Source: Isoetes taiwanensis
Taxonomy: Eukaryota; Streptophyta; Lycopodiopsida; Isoetales; Isoetaceae
Assembly (NCBI GenBank): GCA_021234155.1
Contig: JAJEKV010000051.1
Location: forward strand, 668,091-732,090
Direction of reading: 5' to 3'
Length of the DNA: 64,000 bases
Shown: in pieces, positions 33,830-45,132 of the stretch
Numbering within the stretch: the stretch's first letter is position 1
Layout: each line of letters starts with the position of its first letter
Position numbers and translations under genes: made by a program
The notes under the pieces: generated by a model
What the model was told of the DNA's origin: nothing
What the model saw: only the letters and a program-made list of their open reading frames with translations
Database searches by the model: none

Positions 33830-33950
33830 GTCGTAATGCGGCGGGAAGGCCGTGCGCCCGGTGTTGTTAATTCAAACAATCAATTATTCACGCTAACTTA
33901 TTTCTAATTATGCCTATATAAATCCATTTTACGCTCTCAAAGTTCCTACA
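33830..33950 (+). promoter_or_regulatory. TATA-box block, copy 2
   Basis: AATTATTCACGCTAA...TTTCTAATTA..CCTATATAAATCC repeats the block at 32,650-32,690, with TATATAAA at 33,915-33,922. A pyrimidine-rich stretch (TTTTCTTCCTTCCTTC) follows 30 bp later, as in a plant transcription start region. No convincing ORF follows. Confidence 0.4.
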
Positions 33951-34554
33951 TTTTCTTCCTTCCTTCATCACGATTTGGTTTAAACCTGCTTTGTGTTTGG
34001 ATCCGCCCGTCACGAAATCTTGGTGAGCAGATTTATATTCAGCAATGTTAGATGTTTGGTTTTGGCAATTCCTAACTTACTAAAGACTCAGCCTTTTAGT
34101 TACGTAGCATCATGTAGCAGGACTAAGGTCTGCGAATCGAAAAGCCTCGAATTAAAACCACAAGCATAGTCCTCCGTTCTTGAATCCTTCCGACCTCGGA
34201 ACTCAAGGTTAGTTTTCATTTAGTTTTAAGTTGCATCTCAATGGTAGGTTTAATCCAAGAAGACAAGCTTTTGCATTTGCTTTCGGCGGAGGAAGCGGAT
34301 GATGTTTATGAAAACCAGAATAGTTTTTATAAACTTCATGCGCTTCTTTTGTTCAGTAAATTCTTGAGTTTCTCTTCTGAATTAATCATGCTATTGCATG
34401 CAAGTTTCTATTATGAATAAGTGTAGTAGAAAGCATTAGAAAAATCTGAAGATAATATTTGAAACAAGCTAAAAGCGTGTTTTATAGTAACAACAAGCCT
34501 TCAACATGAATACTGCTTTCGTGCACTTTCAATGAGAGGTAGAAAAAAAGCGTA

Positions 34555-34698
34555 TGGATAGATAAGTAAATATATAAAGGCGGGCAATTATTTACAGCTA
34601 AAGCGTGTAAATAATTGCACAACTATTACTTATCTATATAATACTGAGTTAAACGATAATAAATAATTGCACGGCCTTTATCTATTTACTTATCTATG
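34555..34698. repeat. Nested inverted repeat (hairpin, about 144 bp)
   Basis: GGATAGATAAGTAAATATATAAAGG..GGGCAATTATT (34,555-34,594) pairs with AATAATTGC..GGCCTTTATCTATTTACTTATCTATGC (34,659-34,698). Inside, GCAATTATTTAC and GTAAATAATTGC form a second perfect 12-bp pair (about 34,585-34,618). It is MITE-like in form but has no clear target duplication. Confidence 0.75.
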
Positions 34699-35241
34699 CA
34701 TGCAGTTTTTTTCTCCCTCTGCTGAATGCCGCCCGGCGTCTAGATTTCTATATAGCGGTTTACGGCGGCGTGCAAACAATTGTATCCCTACTTTCAACTT
34801 TACGCTAAACAGCGAGAAGCGTGTCTCTTGAATTTCTAAGTTTATAAATAAATAAATATAACCGCCCGGCGTGAATCTTGATACTCGCTCACTTCCTATT
34901 GATAGATGCCAAGTTCACGAAGATGCATTGGAATTACATTTGGGCCAGCAATCCCAGCCCAGCTCGGTTTGACTCCGGTTTCCACTCGGTTGAACCCAGA
35001 GCACCGGTCGGTGGAGCACCGGATCGCAACCCACAGGTACTTGGATCAAGTAATGATGATGGCGGCGGGCCTTGGGGCAATGATAGATCACGGGCTCTGG
35101 GGCCCTTCTGTCCCGCGCGAGGCTGGCCCTCTTATCTAATCACCGAGAATGCGGTACATGCATTGATCGAAATTGAATCTACATCCGTCCGTCATTCGAG
35201 ATTCAAAATGAGGAGGCTGCGTTTCTTAGTGGTTAGCCTCT

Positions 35242-35595
35242 ATGCTGGATGCCCCAACCACGAACCACTACCACGGCGGTTATCACGATGCAATGGAGAT
35301 GGCTCAACCAATGGAACCACTACATGGCTATCTCGATGCATTGGAGGTTCAACGAGGCGGCCGGGCGGGGAGGCGGGGGCGAGGAGGTGGAGGTGGAAGC
35401 GGCGGGGGTGGTGGAGCTAGAGCACTGGTGTTTTTCTTTGGGGTTTTACGGAAAAGAATTCACTATGCCACAAAGGAAATGGGAATTATCGATAGCCCGG
35501 CTACTCGATGGGCTGGGCTTGAAATGATAGTCTGGGATTTTATGCGGTTTATCCGGTTTATCGAATTATATACAATTGTAATCTTTTTCCAATGA
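35242..35595 (+). CDS. GC-rich ORF with glycine/arginine-rich centre, unrecognised
   Basis: A 117-codon frame starts MLDAPTTNHYHGGYHD, has GRAGRRGRGGGGGSGGGGG at about residues 41-58, and ends in a hydrophobic tail. The GC content around 34,960-35,430 is well above that of the neighbourhood. A second frame (34,878-35,420) overlaps, so coding is uncertain. RGG-like tracts occur in RNA-binding proteins, but no RNA-binding domain is visible. Treat it as hypothetical. Confidence 0.25.
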   Translation: MLDAPTTNHYHGGYHDAMEMAQPMEPLHGYLDALEVQRGGRAGRRGRGGGGGSGGGGGARALVFFFGVLRKRIHYATKEMGIIDSPATRWAGLEMIVWDFMRFIRFIELYTIVIFFQ

Positions 35596-36268
35596 ATACA
35601 ACAAATTTTGTCTACTTCTATATTTCTACAATGTAATACATGTTACATACCTTTTTTAAAGCGGTTTCTTGGCCATGCAACAAATGTTCCAACACTTTCT
35701 CCAACCGTATCCCCAGGGGTGTCCAGCGAGTAAAGCTTCATCCATAAGCCTTGTGATTAATCAACTTGTAACTTTCGGACATACTTATCCCGGCGAATTC
35801 CATGGCGGTTCTGATCGGATCGATGGAGTCGATCTTGCATAATCCTACTTTCCTTTTTCGATTTGTAGTTAACATGAAACATTCATCTTGACCTTTGCAG
35901 AAAATTGCTATTCGAACACCTACTATTGGAAATTAATGTTCAAGCTATTGGAATGAGATGAGTACGAGTGCAGCCATTCTTGAGAAGCTAATTTGAGTCT
36001 ACGAAGCTGATTTGAGAATTTGAAGCGCTATGGAAACTCGGCGGTCGGGGAAAATTGAATTAGAAGAAAGATTAGGTTAACTACGTTTAGGCGGGATAAA
36101 TTTGGCGGGATACTTTTTGGGTAGATTGGTTTTAAAAACTTAATGAAAAGTCGTGAGACGGGTCTTAAGTCATTATTATTTGTATGTGTCAAGAATATTT
36201 GAAAGCGCATTTTGTGTTTTCTTGAAATTCAAATTTCTCTATTTCTCGTCTGGTGAAAAAGCTATTTC
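35596..36268. other. No supported gene
   Basis: AT-rich DNA without a domain, RNA gene or repeat that I can defend. Confidence 0.35.
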
Positions 36269-36465
36269 TTGAACAGCTTTCGGCGTATCAAAGCGACCTT
36301 CCAACTCTCTGTTACTAAGCGACTCGGGAGATGTCTTCTAAAGCGAATCGAGGTCGAGAGAGACCGGCAGAGAGGCCCGGTGGAAGAGGAATCTCTAAAC
36401 CAGCTCTTCTCAAGCTTGGAGGGCGTTGATCAGAATACCACAGAATACCTGAGAACCCTATTCAA
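36269..36465 (+). CDS. Exon-like fragment, weakly cullin-like
   Basis: The plus strand encodes RLGRCLLKRIEVERDRQRG, then PVEEESLNQLFSSLEG, and ends at a plausible donor (CTATTCAAG/GTATTT, about 36,466). The spacing of LLxxIExER...VxxxxLNxL recalls a helix of the cullin N-terminal repeats, but the match is short and an extra residue block is present. It could equally be another helical protein. No neighbouring exon was found. Confidence 0.2.
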
Positions 36466-36523
36466 GGTATTTAATTTGCCCGCGAATACACACCTTTGTG
36501 TGGAGAGTATTATGCTTGCATGA

Positions 36524-38076
36524 ATTTGAGATATTTCCTTTCACTTAATATGCTTTGCATGAGTTTGAGTTATTATGCTTTGCATGAATTTTAAAATATT
36601 AACATCGATTAATGCTCGATTGTCCGGATTACGTAGAACATAATTTTTGCTCTGTTTTATATATAGAATATAGCGGTGTTAGGCAGGTTGGAGATAGCAA
36701 TGTTCAATGAGGTTAAATAGTGTGAAATATGGATTCATGAAGGGTCAATAATAGCATAAATAATTTAGTTTCAAATTAGCATAGCATGGTCAATAATAGG
36801 AGATACCAACAACAACAAAGCGTGATTTGTACTAATTTAGGTTTAAATGCCGCCAAGCGTGATCTCTTGATACGAAAAGTACTCTAAAAGTGCTCATCTT
36901 CATTTTGCGGTGCTCAAGAGGAAGAAAACCCTAATAATTCGGGTTCTAATCACGCCAAAGAAAGCAAGGGTAGGCGACCCGGATCTTTGTACCATATGAT
37001 CTCACCTTAGATGATGAAGGGCGATTCTTATAGCAACCACTGACCACTGCATGCCACGAAGAGGGAAATGGGCGAGGGTGCGAGTGATGCGTTGACCTTG
37101 CCAAGACAAATGGCAAGCTGGACTTAACTCTCTTCTCGAGGAAAAGAAGCGGGACAAGATGGCCAAACAAAGGGATCCTAATCTCTTGTGAGGAAGAGGA
37201 TGACACCAGCGCAAATTGCTCTTGGAGATTACCTGAAGCGGAAAGAAAGATCTGCTCCGGACTTACTCACTTGTAGAAACTCTGCATACAAGGATCGTTC
37301 ATGAAGACGGATGTGAGCGGTGAGACATGTTTTTTAAGTATGGTTGGCCAACCAATGTAGCGATTCGCCAATATCTATTTGCCAAGGGGGTTACGGTATG
37401 CGTAGAGGCATGTTCACTAAACCGACACAAGTCACTATTTGCGGCAAGCTAGGGAATTAGGCCCGACTTGAAAGCTTCTAAGAGGGTCCTAGATCTAGGG
37501 AAGGATGTTCAACTGCGGTTATCCGAAGGCATGGAGCTTCTATTTTTGAGAATGAGCAGGGCCAGTGGGCGACTAGAGGCCATGAACAAAATGAATAAAT
37601 ACTCGACCATTATCCATTGGGTCTTAAGGAAACTTTTGCGATCCATGTGAAGTCCCTCATCCGTTCACCAAGCTCCATTTATGTTAGCGAGAAGATATGA
37701 TCCGGCACATGCCATGGAGATTGTTGAGCATGATTAGTAATCGGGTCAAATGCCTATGCCCGTGGATGTGCTACCTTGGGATATGATCTCAAACAAGCCT
37801 TTGTGTGTGGGCGAGCGTCCGAGAGCTATTATCAAGTGATGATATTAAATATGTCATCATCGGCGGGCAGCATTCGTTGAGGCACAAAAGCCATCATCGG
37901 CGGCGGCGAGAACAAACAGGGCCAAAAAGTGTTCTACAATCACTATGCGTATATAGGAGGTGTATGCGTATCTTGGATGCCAATACTTCACACTGCTGAT
38001 TTGGGCTGAGATTAGTGCAACTTTGAATGAAATGGGGAAGACATTTCTATACAAAAAGGTAATCAACCTGGTTTCA
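36524..38076. other. No supported gene
   Basis: Only short frames on both strands; GCGTG-containing strings recur (for example 36,819 and 36,846). Confidence 0.35.
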
Positions 38077-38330
38077 TAAATTGTATTCCGCCAGTGCTTT
38101 CAAAATCAAACCAATTCCGCCGGGCGTGTTTTTCAAATCAATCGAATTCCGCGCCCGGGGCGTGTTTTCAAGTCAACCAATTGATTTGAAAACATACAGC
38201 GTGATCGATGCTGGCGTCATGAAATGTTTTGTTTAACGCTGGCGTGGTTGCATTAGTAACTTTATTCATTTCCGCCCGGTGATTTTTTTCTTGATCAATT
38301 CTATTCAAATCGCGCCCGGCGTGTTTCTAT
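38077..38330. repeat. Cluster of CGCC(N)GCGTG-type repeats
   Basis: A short AT-rich unit ending in TTCCGCC(C)GG(G)CGTG is repeated with variation (about 38,110, 38,140, 38,272, 38,310), together with CAGCGTGATCG and CGCTGGCGTG. These GC-rich cores stand out against very AT-rich flanks, and an N gap follows 60 bp later. Confidence 0.6.
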
Positions 38331-38388
38331 TCTATGATCTTGATTCAATGTAAACGTACTATTGCATTTCCATCACGTTGAACAAACT

Positions 38389-38489
38389 GNNNNNNNNNNN
38401 NNNNNNNNNNNNNNNNNNNNNNNNNNNNNNNNNNNNNNNNNNNNNNNNNNNNNNNNNNNNNNNNNNNNNNNNNNNNNNNNNNNNNNNNN
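38389..38489. other. Assembly gap (101 N)
   Basis: Unresolved bases. Frames crossing it are meaningless, and its true length is probably unknown. Confidence 0.99.
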
Positions 38490-41400
38490 CATGCCTTGCG
38501 TCCTTGCGATGGGTGGAATATGGCTGCCCATTGCCCGCGAACGAGTAGTCAAAGTCACGAGGCATTCAAAAGTATTTGGAGGCCGGACTAAATGTGAACA
38601 ATTATCTGGGAGAAGAAGAAGACTGCAAGAAAATCAAAGAAAAGGTGGTGATGACATTGCGAGATCGCCGAAGCTCATCAGTCCCGGGACCTTGATGAGA
38701 CTCGTATAAAGATTGTGTTTTGTAAGAGTGATTATGGCTCCAATTAGGTCAGATTACGGGGCGGCTTATGCACAAAGGAAATTTGCCGGATACTATGGGT
38801 AGGGTGCCTCACGATGATGTAAGCATCTTTGGCGAATGTGGCGGAGATGAGAAAGGCTTCGAGAGGGCTAGGCAACTGAGACCATTTGGGTTTTTAGACG
38901 GTGCTTGAAGAGTGCTCTTATATACAAGAAGGGTGCTTTCACCAAGGGATAGGATGTCCTTCTTGAGTCTTTCCGCGATATACCATGTAAAGGATGCTCA
39001 CGATACAATGAAGTGTTGTAAATTTGAGTTACAAAGGCTTCTCGAGGGGATGTGGCATTGCTCCCGGAAGTGGATTCTTGGCGGACAAATGCAAGATTAG
39101 GTAATGATGACATCAAGAAGTTTGTATTAGGTCAAGGACTTCCCTAAAAAGGGTGGAAGACTAAAAATACAAGAACATAAGGAGACTCACCCCCTAAAGG
39201 TGTGAGTTGAGAGAAAAGTGGCCCTTGTGAAGAGATTCTTGGAAGGCGACACTGTCAGTGAGTCTCCATTGGTACAAAGGTCTCTTTACCCGATTCAACC
39301 CGGCCTTAAAAATGTCTCCTCTTTGTGTTGGGCCCGGTGGGAGAGGAGATATAGGCATGAACGGAGAAGGACTCACAGTAGCTTCTTTACCCGGTATATA
39401 GGATTGACAGGCGAGAGGTCCTTCACTGTGTCATCGTTTGTGCCGGGTGAGTCACATGCATGCACTATCTGGCGCGCTCATGATGGAGTGCCTCAAAGTT
39501 ATTAGGGAGGGATGCACCTAATATATGATGTTAAGGATAATGAGAGCTGCGAGCGAGAGCGGAAGATGGCACATGTGATCTTTATTATGATATCCATCTT
39601 TGTCCAGGGGCGAGAATATGATATTGCTAAAGGCCAAGGGTGACAATAGCAGTGCATGGGAATATTTTCTTCTAGATGATCGACTGCAGGGGAACTATAT
39701 TCTTTCCTCTGGATCGAGGACCGGTGAAGGCAAGGATGAGTGAGAGAAGGGATGAGGATGGGACCCCCTCTAAGTGGGAAATCAAGTCTGAGCTACAAAC
39801 TAGGAAAAGGCATAAATAAAATGGATTTCCCGAATCTATGGCTGCTTACCTCGTCGAGGCATTTTGCTCCAATTGATACCTTGGAGCTTCATGTTGGAGG
39901 TTATATTGCAGAGAGGCTCTTATGGGTGCAAAAGAAGATGTCAACTGCTTTGTGAGTGATGAGCAGACCAAAGACTTTCTTGAACCATTCCTCATGCAGC
40001 TGTGCTTGCCAAGTCTCTAAAAAGGCCCTTATGGCAACACGAAGTCATCGGCAATCAAAGTCTACGTAGACTTGTCCAATTAGAAAGTGGGCCGTTGCTT
40101 AAAGATTAGGAGCCCAATGTCTATGACTGATAAGGAGGCAGTGTGAACAAATAGGCTGCTAAAGCCCCAGTTTATCAAGAATGCTGTGATGGCCGAACTT
40201 AGGAATATTTTTGCCCACATTGCGGGTGATGCAAGCAACAATAGAGTAGATTCACAAGTTAACAATGGGCAATTGGCCGAAGCTGAAAATGAAGTAGCGA
40301 AGGCTCTAGTGGTCCACCGAGGTTTGCCAAATCAATCAAGTAAAATAATGTCAGTTGTGAAGGGCCAGCAGTAGGAACTAATAAGAAATAACAATTCTAG
40401 GTCGGAAGGCGGCCGAGAGATTAAAGGGGTGTGAAGGGAGGGAATGGCCGTGTGGCCGAAGATGATAGGTATGTTGCCCCCTTACGAAATCGCCAGCGTG
40501 ATTTAATTTAATGATACAGAATTAAGTACGTAAGTTCGTCAGTTATGACTATTTCAAATCCTGCGCTTGGCGTTTGTATTGTTTGTGTTGCTCGTATCTT
40601 CTTCGGCCCAGGATACATGTTTGATGTTTGACTTCCATTCGCGTTTCTAAGAAGGTTGTGGTGTTGACCTAGCGAGTCCTTTGCAAAGACTTTAGAAAAA
40701 TAAAGTGGCTAGAAGCAGTTTCATAGGACACGGTAGAATCAAACACCAAGTGGATCTATCGCCGCGCAGAGGAGATGCTAGGCAGGCATTAGGGTTATTT
40801 TGAGGTTGGTATTTGGTCATCCATGGAACTAAGAGACATCGAGGATACTGGAGGCAGGGGAAATCGTGGAGCATTGGTTGACCCTTTGGGATCGGAGACA
40901 AATGTGTGAAAGTTCACTAATCCAAGGATCAACGATGAAGCCTATCTTCATCAAAACACTTGAGTAACATGATGGAGCCGAACTTGGTATCGAGAATAAG
41001 GATGATATAATCATAGTGGATGATGATGCTCTCAAATGCTTCTAATCAAACACCGCCACGAATCCACCATCACTACGATCCAAAAACTTTTCGCGACCAG
41101 ATGATTTTAAATTGAAGTTTGTGTCTAATATGCATAATTTGGCTATGGGGTTAATGATTGGGTGAAGTCATTAGGTGTTACCAGGCCTTTGGATAGAGCG
41201 GTGACATGGAACCACACCTTGTTAAATGCATTGGAAAAACATGGATTGATCCCTTAATGTTTTATTGGAATATATGATATTTTGTATGATATTTATTGCC
41301 ATGTGATAATTTGATGCAAGGTGCCTGCATAAATGAAAATGCAATTTGTTATTATCAAAACCCTAATATTATCATCTATCGGGCAAAGCAATTTTGTCTC

Positions 41401-41492
41401 ATCTATGTTAGCAACTTGCTCTTCATTTACGCATATTTCAATTCATATGAAAGTCACCGTGAATGTAACCTTATGTTATTTTGAAGTCAAAA
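38490..41492. other. No supported gene
   Basis: Several frames of 60-115 codons occur on both strands without a recognisable domain. The DNA is less AT-rich than the flanks and may be a decayed retroelement body, but no reverse transcriptase, integrase or zinc knuckle could be found. Confidence 0.3.
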
Positions 41493-41528
41493 AAGATTAA
41501 AAAACAAAACCCCTAGAGACAATAGCGG

Positions 41529-41580
41529 GGTTGGCGTGATTTTGGAGTTGACATAATCCCAATTTAATTGGATGATGGTT
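41529..41580. repeat. Dispersed repeat, copy 2
   Basis: Matches 156-207 at 51 of 52 bases. It lies about 60 bp before the copia remnant. Confidence 0.8.
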
Positions 41581-41639
41581 AAAGAGACAAAGTATGGAAG
41601 TTAAAAGAGTTGTACATGGGTTAGAAGCAATCCTTGAGA

Positions 41640-43592
41640 CAATAGGTATATATATGCATACAGACAGAGTTATTTAAAAGAACAAGGCTTTATCAAACTC
41701 AAAATGATGTGCTTATATATATGTTTAAGAAGGGACCAGTTCACATTTACATTGCACTATATGTTTGGTGACAATATAATGAATTAGAGTGAAGTAATCT
41801 AACCATTAACGAGGAAGTGCAAAGATATCTTGAAGAGCGATTCAAAATGGCGGAGACTTGGGAGAACTTTTTTTTGAAGGCAAGTTTTTTATTTATATAA
41901 TAAAAAATGGTACAAGACCTTATTTAAGACCCACATGGGCAAATAGGAAGTATTTTATGAAAATGGCTCCAATAGCCAAATCACCTAAGCATTTGACACA
42001 AAACTCCCAAAGAATGTGGGGTTCACAATGGAACAACCTCAAACAACCCATATGGTGATCAGTGTAACCGGATGCTACCCCTTTAAGTTCCACCTTAGAG
42101 AGTGCAATGAACCGCGAAACAAAGAAAGGGTAGGCGCCTCATCCACCAGCGTTAACTTCGGCCATTACTTTACCAATGCCCGCAGTGCTAATGGGAGAGA
42201 GGCAGCTTTCCAATTTCGTGCCAGAGCTCTATGCTCACCGACTTCTTGAGCAGGCATAGAAGCCTACCCTAAAAAGGGTGAAGTGCATCCCTCTACTTGC
42301 CATGACATTGCTTAGATTTCATCACGTTTATTGCTCTACTTCCATACTAGGGGAGGCGGCTATGAAACATATGGCCTCGAGTCAATGTCTCGCTGAACCC
42401 ATTCTACTTGACGATTGCTTTCCTTTGCAGTTCTAAAACCCACATCTCCTTCGAATTTGGGATGGAAGAGGACAACTTATGAAGAGGAAAAATCCTTCCA
42501 GTACACATCTTTACATACATACCAACCATGGCTGGGCAGACAAGTTCACTGGCTGTCACACATACAACTAAAGCCCCTCAAAATCACTTAAAGCACCGGC
42601 TAAAATGCAGATTGTCTGAAGGTCTCTTACGCACCCTTAAGTCACTTTCCGGGGAGATTTCATCTGCAGAGAGAGACTGCTTTCGGGGATAGAAACGACT
42701 AACTAGGTCCGCAGTCCCTTTTCCTACTCTGAGAGCCGACCAAGCGCAATAGAGCACAGCTGACTTAGAGGAGAACTTAAGAATTTTTAGACATAGAAGT
42801 TCTGAGGAGATAGGCTTGAGGAAAAATTATGACACTCTCTCAAGGATCAAACATAGGTAAAAGATTACTAAAAGATTCAAAATGGAAGAATGCAAAATTA
42901 TTAAGACATCTATGGTACGAGGAAACAAGTTGTCTAATGAAGATTGTCCAAAGCTGAAAGGGAGAAGTTAGAGGCACGATAGGTTGCTATCATTTGAACT
43001 AATTGGTTGCTTGGTATATTTGGCCAGTGCTAGACCAAATATCTCATATCGCGATTGAATATTTTTGAGTGAATCGCCACAATTATGGAACAATGCAGCA
43101 GCCAAAAGTTGCAAAAGAGTGATTAGATATCTTAAGGGAACCATTGATTATGGCATTAGGTTTGATTCCAGAAAATCTAAAATTGCAAAGTTTTGTGACT
43201 CAAAAGCTGGGGTGGTGACCACGATGTGAAGAAATCTATACGGTTTTATTTTGATGTTGGGAAGTGGTCCAATCTCATGGAAGTGTAAAACAACATGCAA
43301 TAGCATTATCATCCCGTTGAAGATATTAGAATTACCACATACTGACTACGGAGATTACTTGGGCGGGGAGACTTTTAAATGAACTAGGAATGAATCAAAG
43401 GATCCTCTAATTTTGAACTCGAGATAGTACAAGTTTAGCCCTTAGCCATGTGAAAAATCTATCTTGCATAGAAGAACTAAAGCGGAATGCATTTTGTCGA
43501 GGATTAGTAAGCAGAATATCATCTGAGGTTCAATACATTCATACAAGCCAACGGTAGGCGGTATTCTTACTAAGCCTTTGTGAGAGATAAAG
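41640..43592 (+). mobile_element. Ty1/copia remnant: end of reverse transcriptase and RNase H
   Basis: In plus-strand order and changing frames: KEQGFIKLK and NEEVQRYLEERFKMAETWEN (41,670-41,867); after a LINE insertion, LRIFRHRSSEEIGLRKNY (42,779-42,835); KRFKMEECKIIKTSMVRGNKL (42,870-42,935); ELIGCLVYLASARPNISYR (42,998-43,055); CKRVIRYLKGTIDYGIRFDS (43,110-43,170); KFCDSKAG; GPISWKCK; and GGILTKPL with a stop (about 43,560-43,590). This is the canonical C-terminal half of a copia polyprotein. Many frameshifts and stops show that it is dead. Flanking LTRs were not identified. Confidence 0.85.
41868..42761 (-). mobile_element. 5'-truncated LINE inserted in the copia remnant
   Basis: T8 then GAAGGCAAG at 41,868 mirrors the T16-GAAGGCC junction of LINE-B, so this is a minus-strand LINE tail. 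The flanks carry GACTTGGGAGAACTT (41,855-41,869) and GACTTAGAGGAGAACTT (42,762-42,778), an imperfect target duplication with a two-base indel. The copia reading resumes straight after. About 0.9 kb of LINE 3' region remains, with no intact frame. Confidence 0.72.
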
Positions 43593-44429
43593 AATCATCA
43601 TTTAAGAGATATGATCAATGCGTTGATTATAATATGAAGGGAGAGTGAAAGGTTATTGTTCGTATGATAATGGTGGGATAATTCCGCGATGGCGGTGGAT
43701 TGCCGGTGAAATACAAAGGGATTACGTGATTGATCCGCGATATGGGTATAGAAGGAAGGAAGGTTCTTTTATAAAGTCCAGCGAGGGCCAATCACGGCCT
43801 ATGGGACCCATTACCGGGTGCGGCAAGCGTTGCTATGCGGATTAACCCCTCCCCCCTCCCTCCGGGAGAGAGAGGGAAAAACCATTAAGCGACAACAAGC
43901 TGTGGGAGATAATGTTCCTTGAACTAAAAAAAAAAAAAAACTAAACCTAAGGTTCAAGGTTAAAGGCCTAAGGTTTAAAGTTAATATTTATATCCAATGG
44001 TTAACTATTGTGGTTAACTATTGAAATTATCGTCAAAATATGAGTGTATTAACGGGTTGCCTTTGATATATACTTGGATTGGAAGCGGCTAAGAGCAATT
44101 TTGAGGAGTGCTTGGATTCAGCATGAATGGGTCGCTAAATCTATAAGAAGAATGAGATGTATTGTGAATGATGAGCAGCTAATTGGAGTCGGATCCATCC
44201 CACGATGGATGCTTGAGCTATCGAAAGGAACCTTTGCTACAGTGATTGTTTTGATTCATTTTACCTTATATTCCTTTAACATTATTGCTATAATGTTTGA
44301 CATTGTAATAGAAATATCATTCAATGCATGTTTTAAGATGTTAAAAGGTTGGTCAGCCCAGGTTGTTAAGGTTAAGTTTGGATTTGCTAGAAGAAGTTGA
44401 GTTTGGCAGATAATTGACTAATAAAATCC
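43593..44429. other. No supported gene
   Basis: AT-rich flank of the copia remnant, with an A15 run at 43,926-43,940 and a short duplicated TTAACTATTG. A plus-strand frame at 44,074-44,400 has a hydrophobic centre but no domain that I recognise. Confidence 0.35.
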
Positions 44430-44445
44430 TAACATACCATTTAAG

Positions 44446-44530
44446 AAAACTAGTCAACATGCAAATGATCTCCTTGAATTAGTTCATATAGATCTATGTG
44501 GACCAATGAATATCTCAAGTACTAGTTATA
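44446..44530 (+). mobile_element. Ty1/copia integrase scrap
   Basis: The plus strand encodes SQHANDLLELVHIDLCGPMN followed by ISSTSYS, the start of the copia integrase core (LELVHxDxCGPM), which carries the first catalytic aspartate. Similarity ends just before the purine tract. Confidence 0.75.
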
Positions 44531-44584
44531 GTGCCCAACGTTGCAGGGCATAAGTTGGGAACCTGTGTGGACAGGAACCTATTC

Positions 44585-45132
44585 AGCTAGGAAAAGAGGA
44601 GAAAAGGAATGGGAGTAAAGGCACGTATAAAAGGGAAAAAGAGAAAGGAAAAAGGGAACCGAAAAAAAAAAGCATGGAAAAAAAAGGGAAGAGGAAAAAT
44701 GCAAAGAAAGGGGAAAAGGGAAGGAAAAAATGGCAGGGGAAAGGGAAAAAAAAGAATAGAAAAGTGGAGGGGAAAAGAAAATGGAAAAAGGGTGCCGGGA
44801 AAAGGGAAGAAGGAAAGGATGGGAAAAGGAGAAAAAGGTAAGGAAAAAAGCAGAACAGGAAAAGGGTGGGACAAAGAAGACTGACCAAGTGCATAGGAAA
44901 AGGGAAAGGGAAAAAAAAAAGAAAAACAGAGGGGGAAAGGAACCTGGTGAAAGGGCATGAGGAAAAGGAGAAAGGGGAAAAGGGGGAAGAGGGAAAGAGT
45001 GAAGAAAGAGGAAAAAGGAAGCAAAAAGAGCATAGAGAAAAGGAAAGGAAAAGGTTAGAGAGAAAAGGTGAAAAAAGAGGAAAAGGGAAGGGAAAATGAC
45101 ATGAGAAAGGGAAAAGGAAAAGAGAGAGAATA
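44585..45132. repeat. Polypurine tract rich in GGAAAAGG
   Basis: About 550 bp are almost all A and G on the plus strand, built from variants of GGAAAAGG, GGGAAAAA and AAAGGAAA. Long Lys/Gly and Phe/Pro/Ser frames on the two strands are products of composition. The tract starts abruptly 55 bp after the copia integrase scrap. Confidence 0.92.

Noticed and set aside
38359-38709. Open frames across the N run
   Set aside because: They pass through unknown bases.
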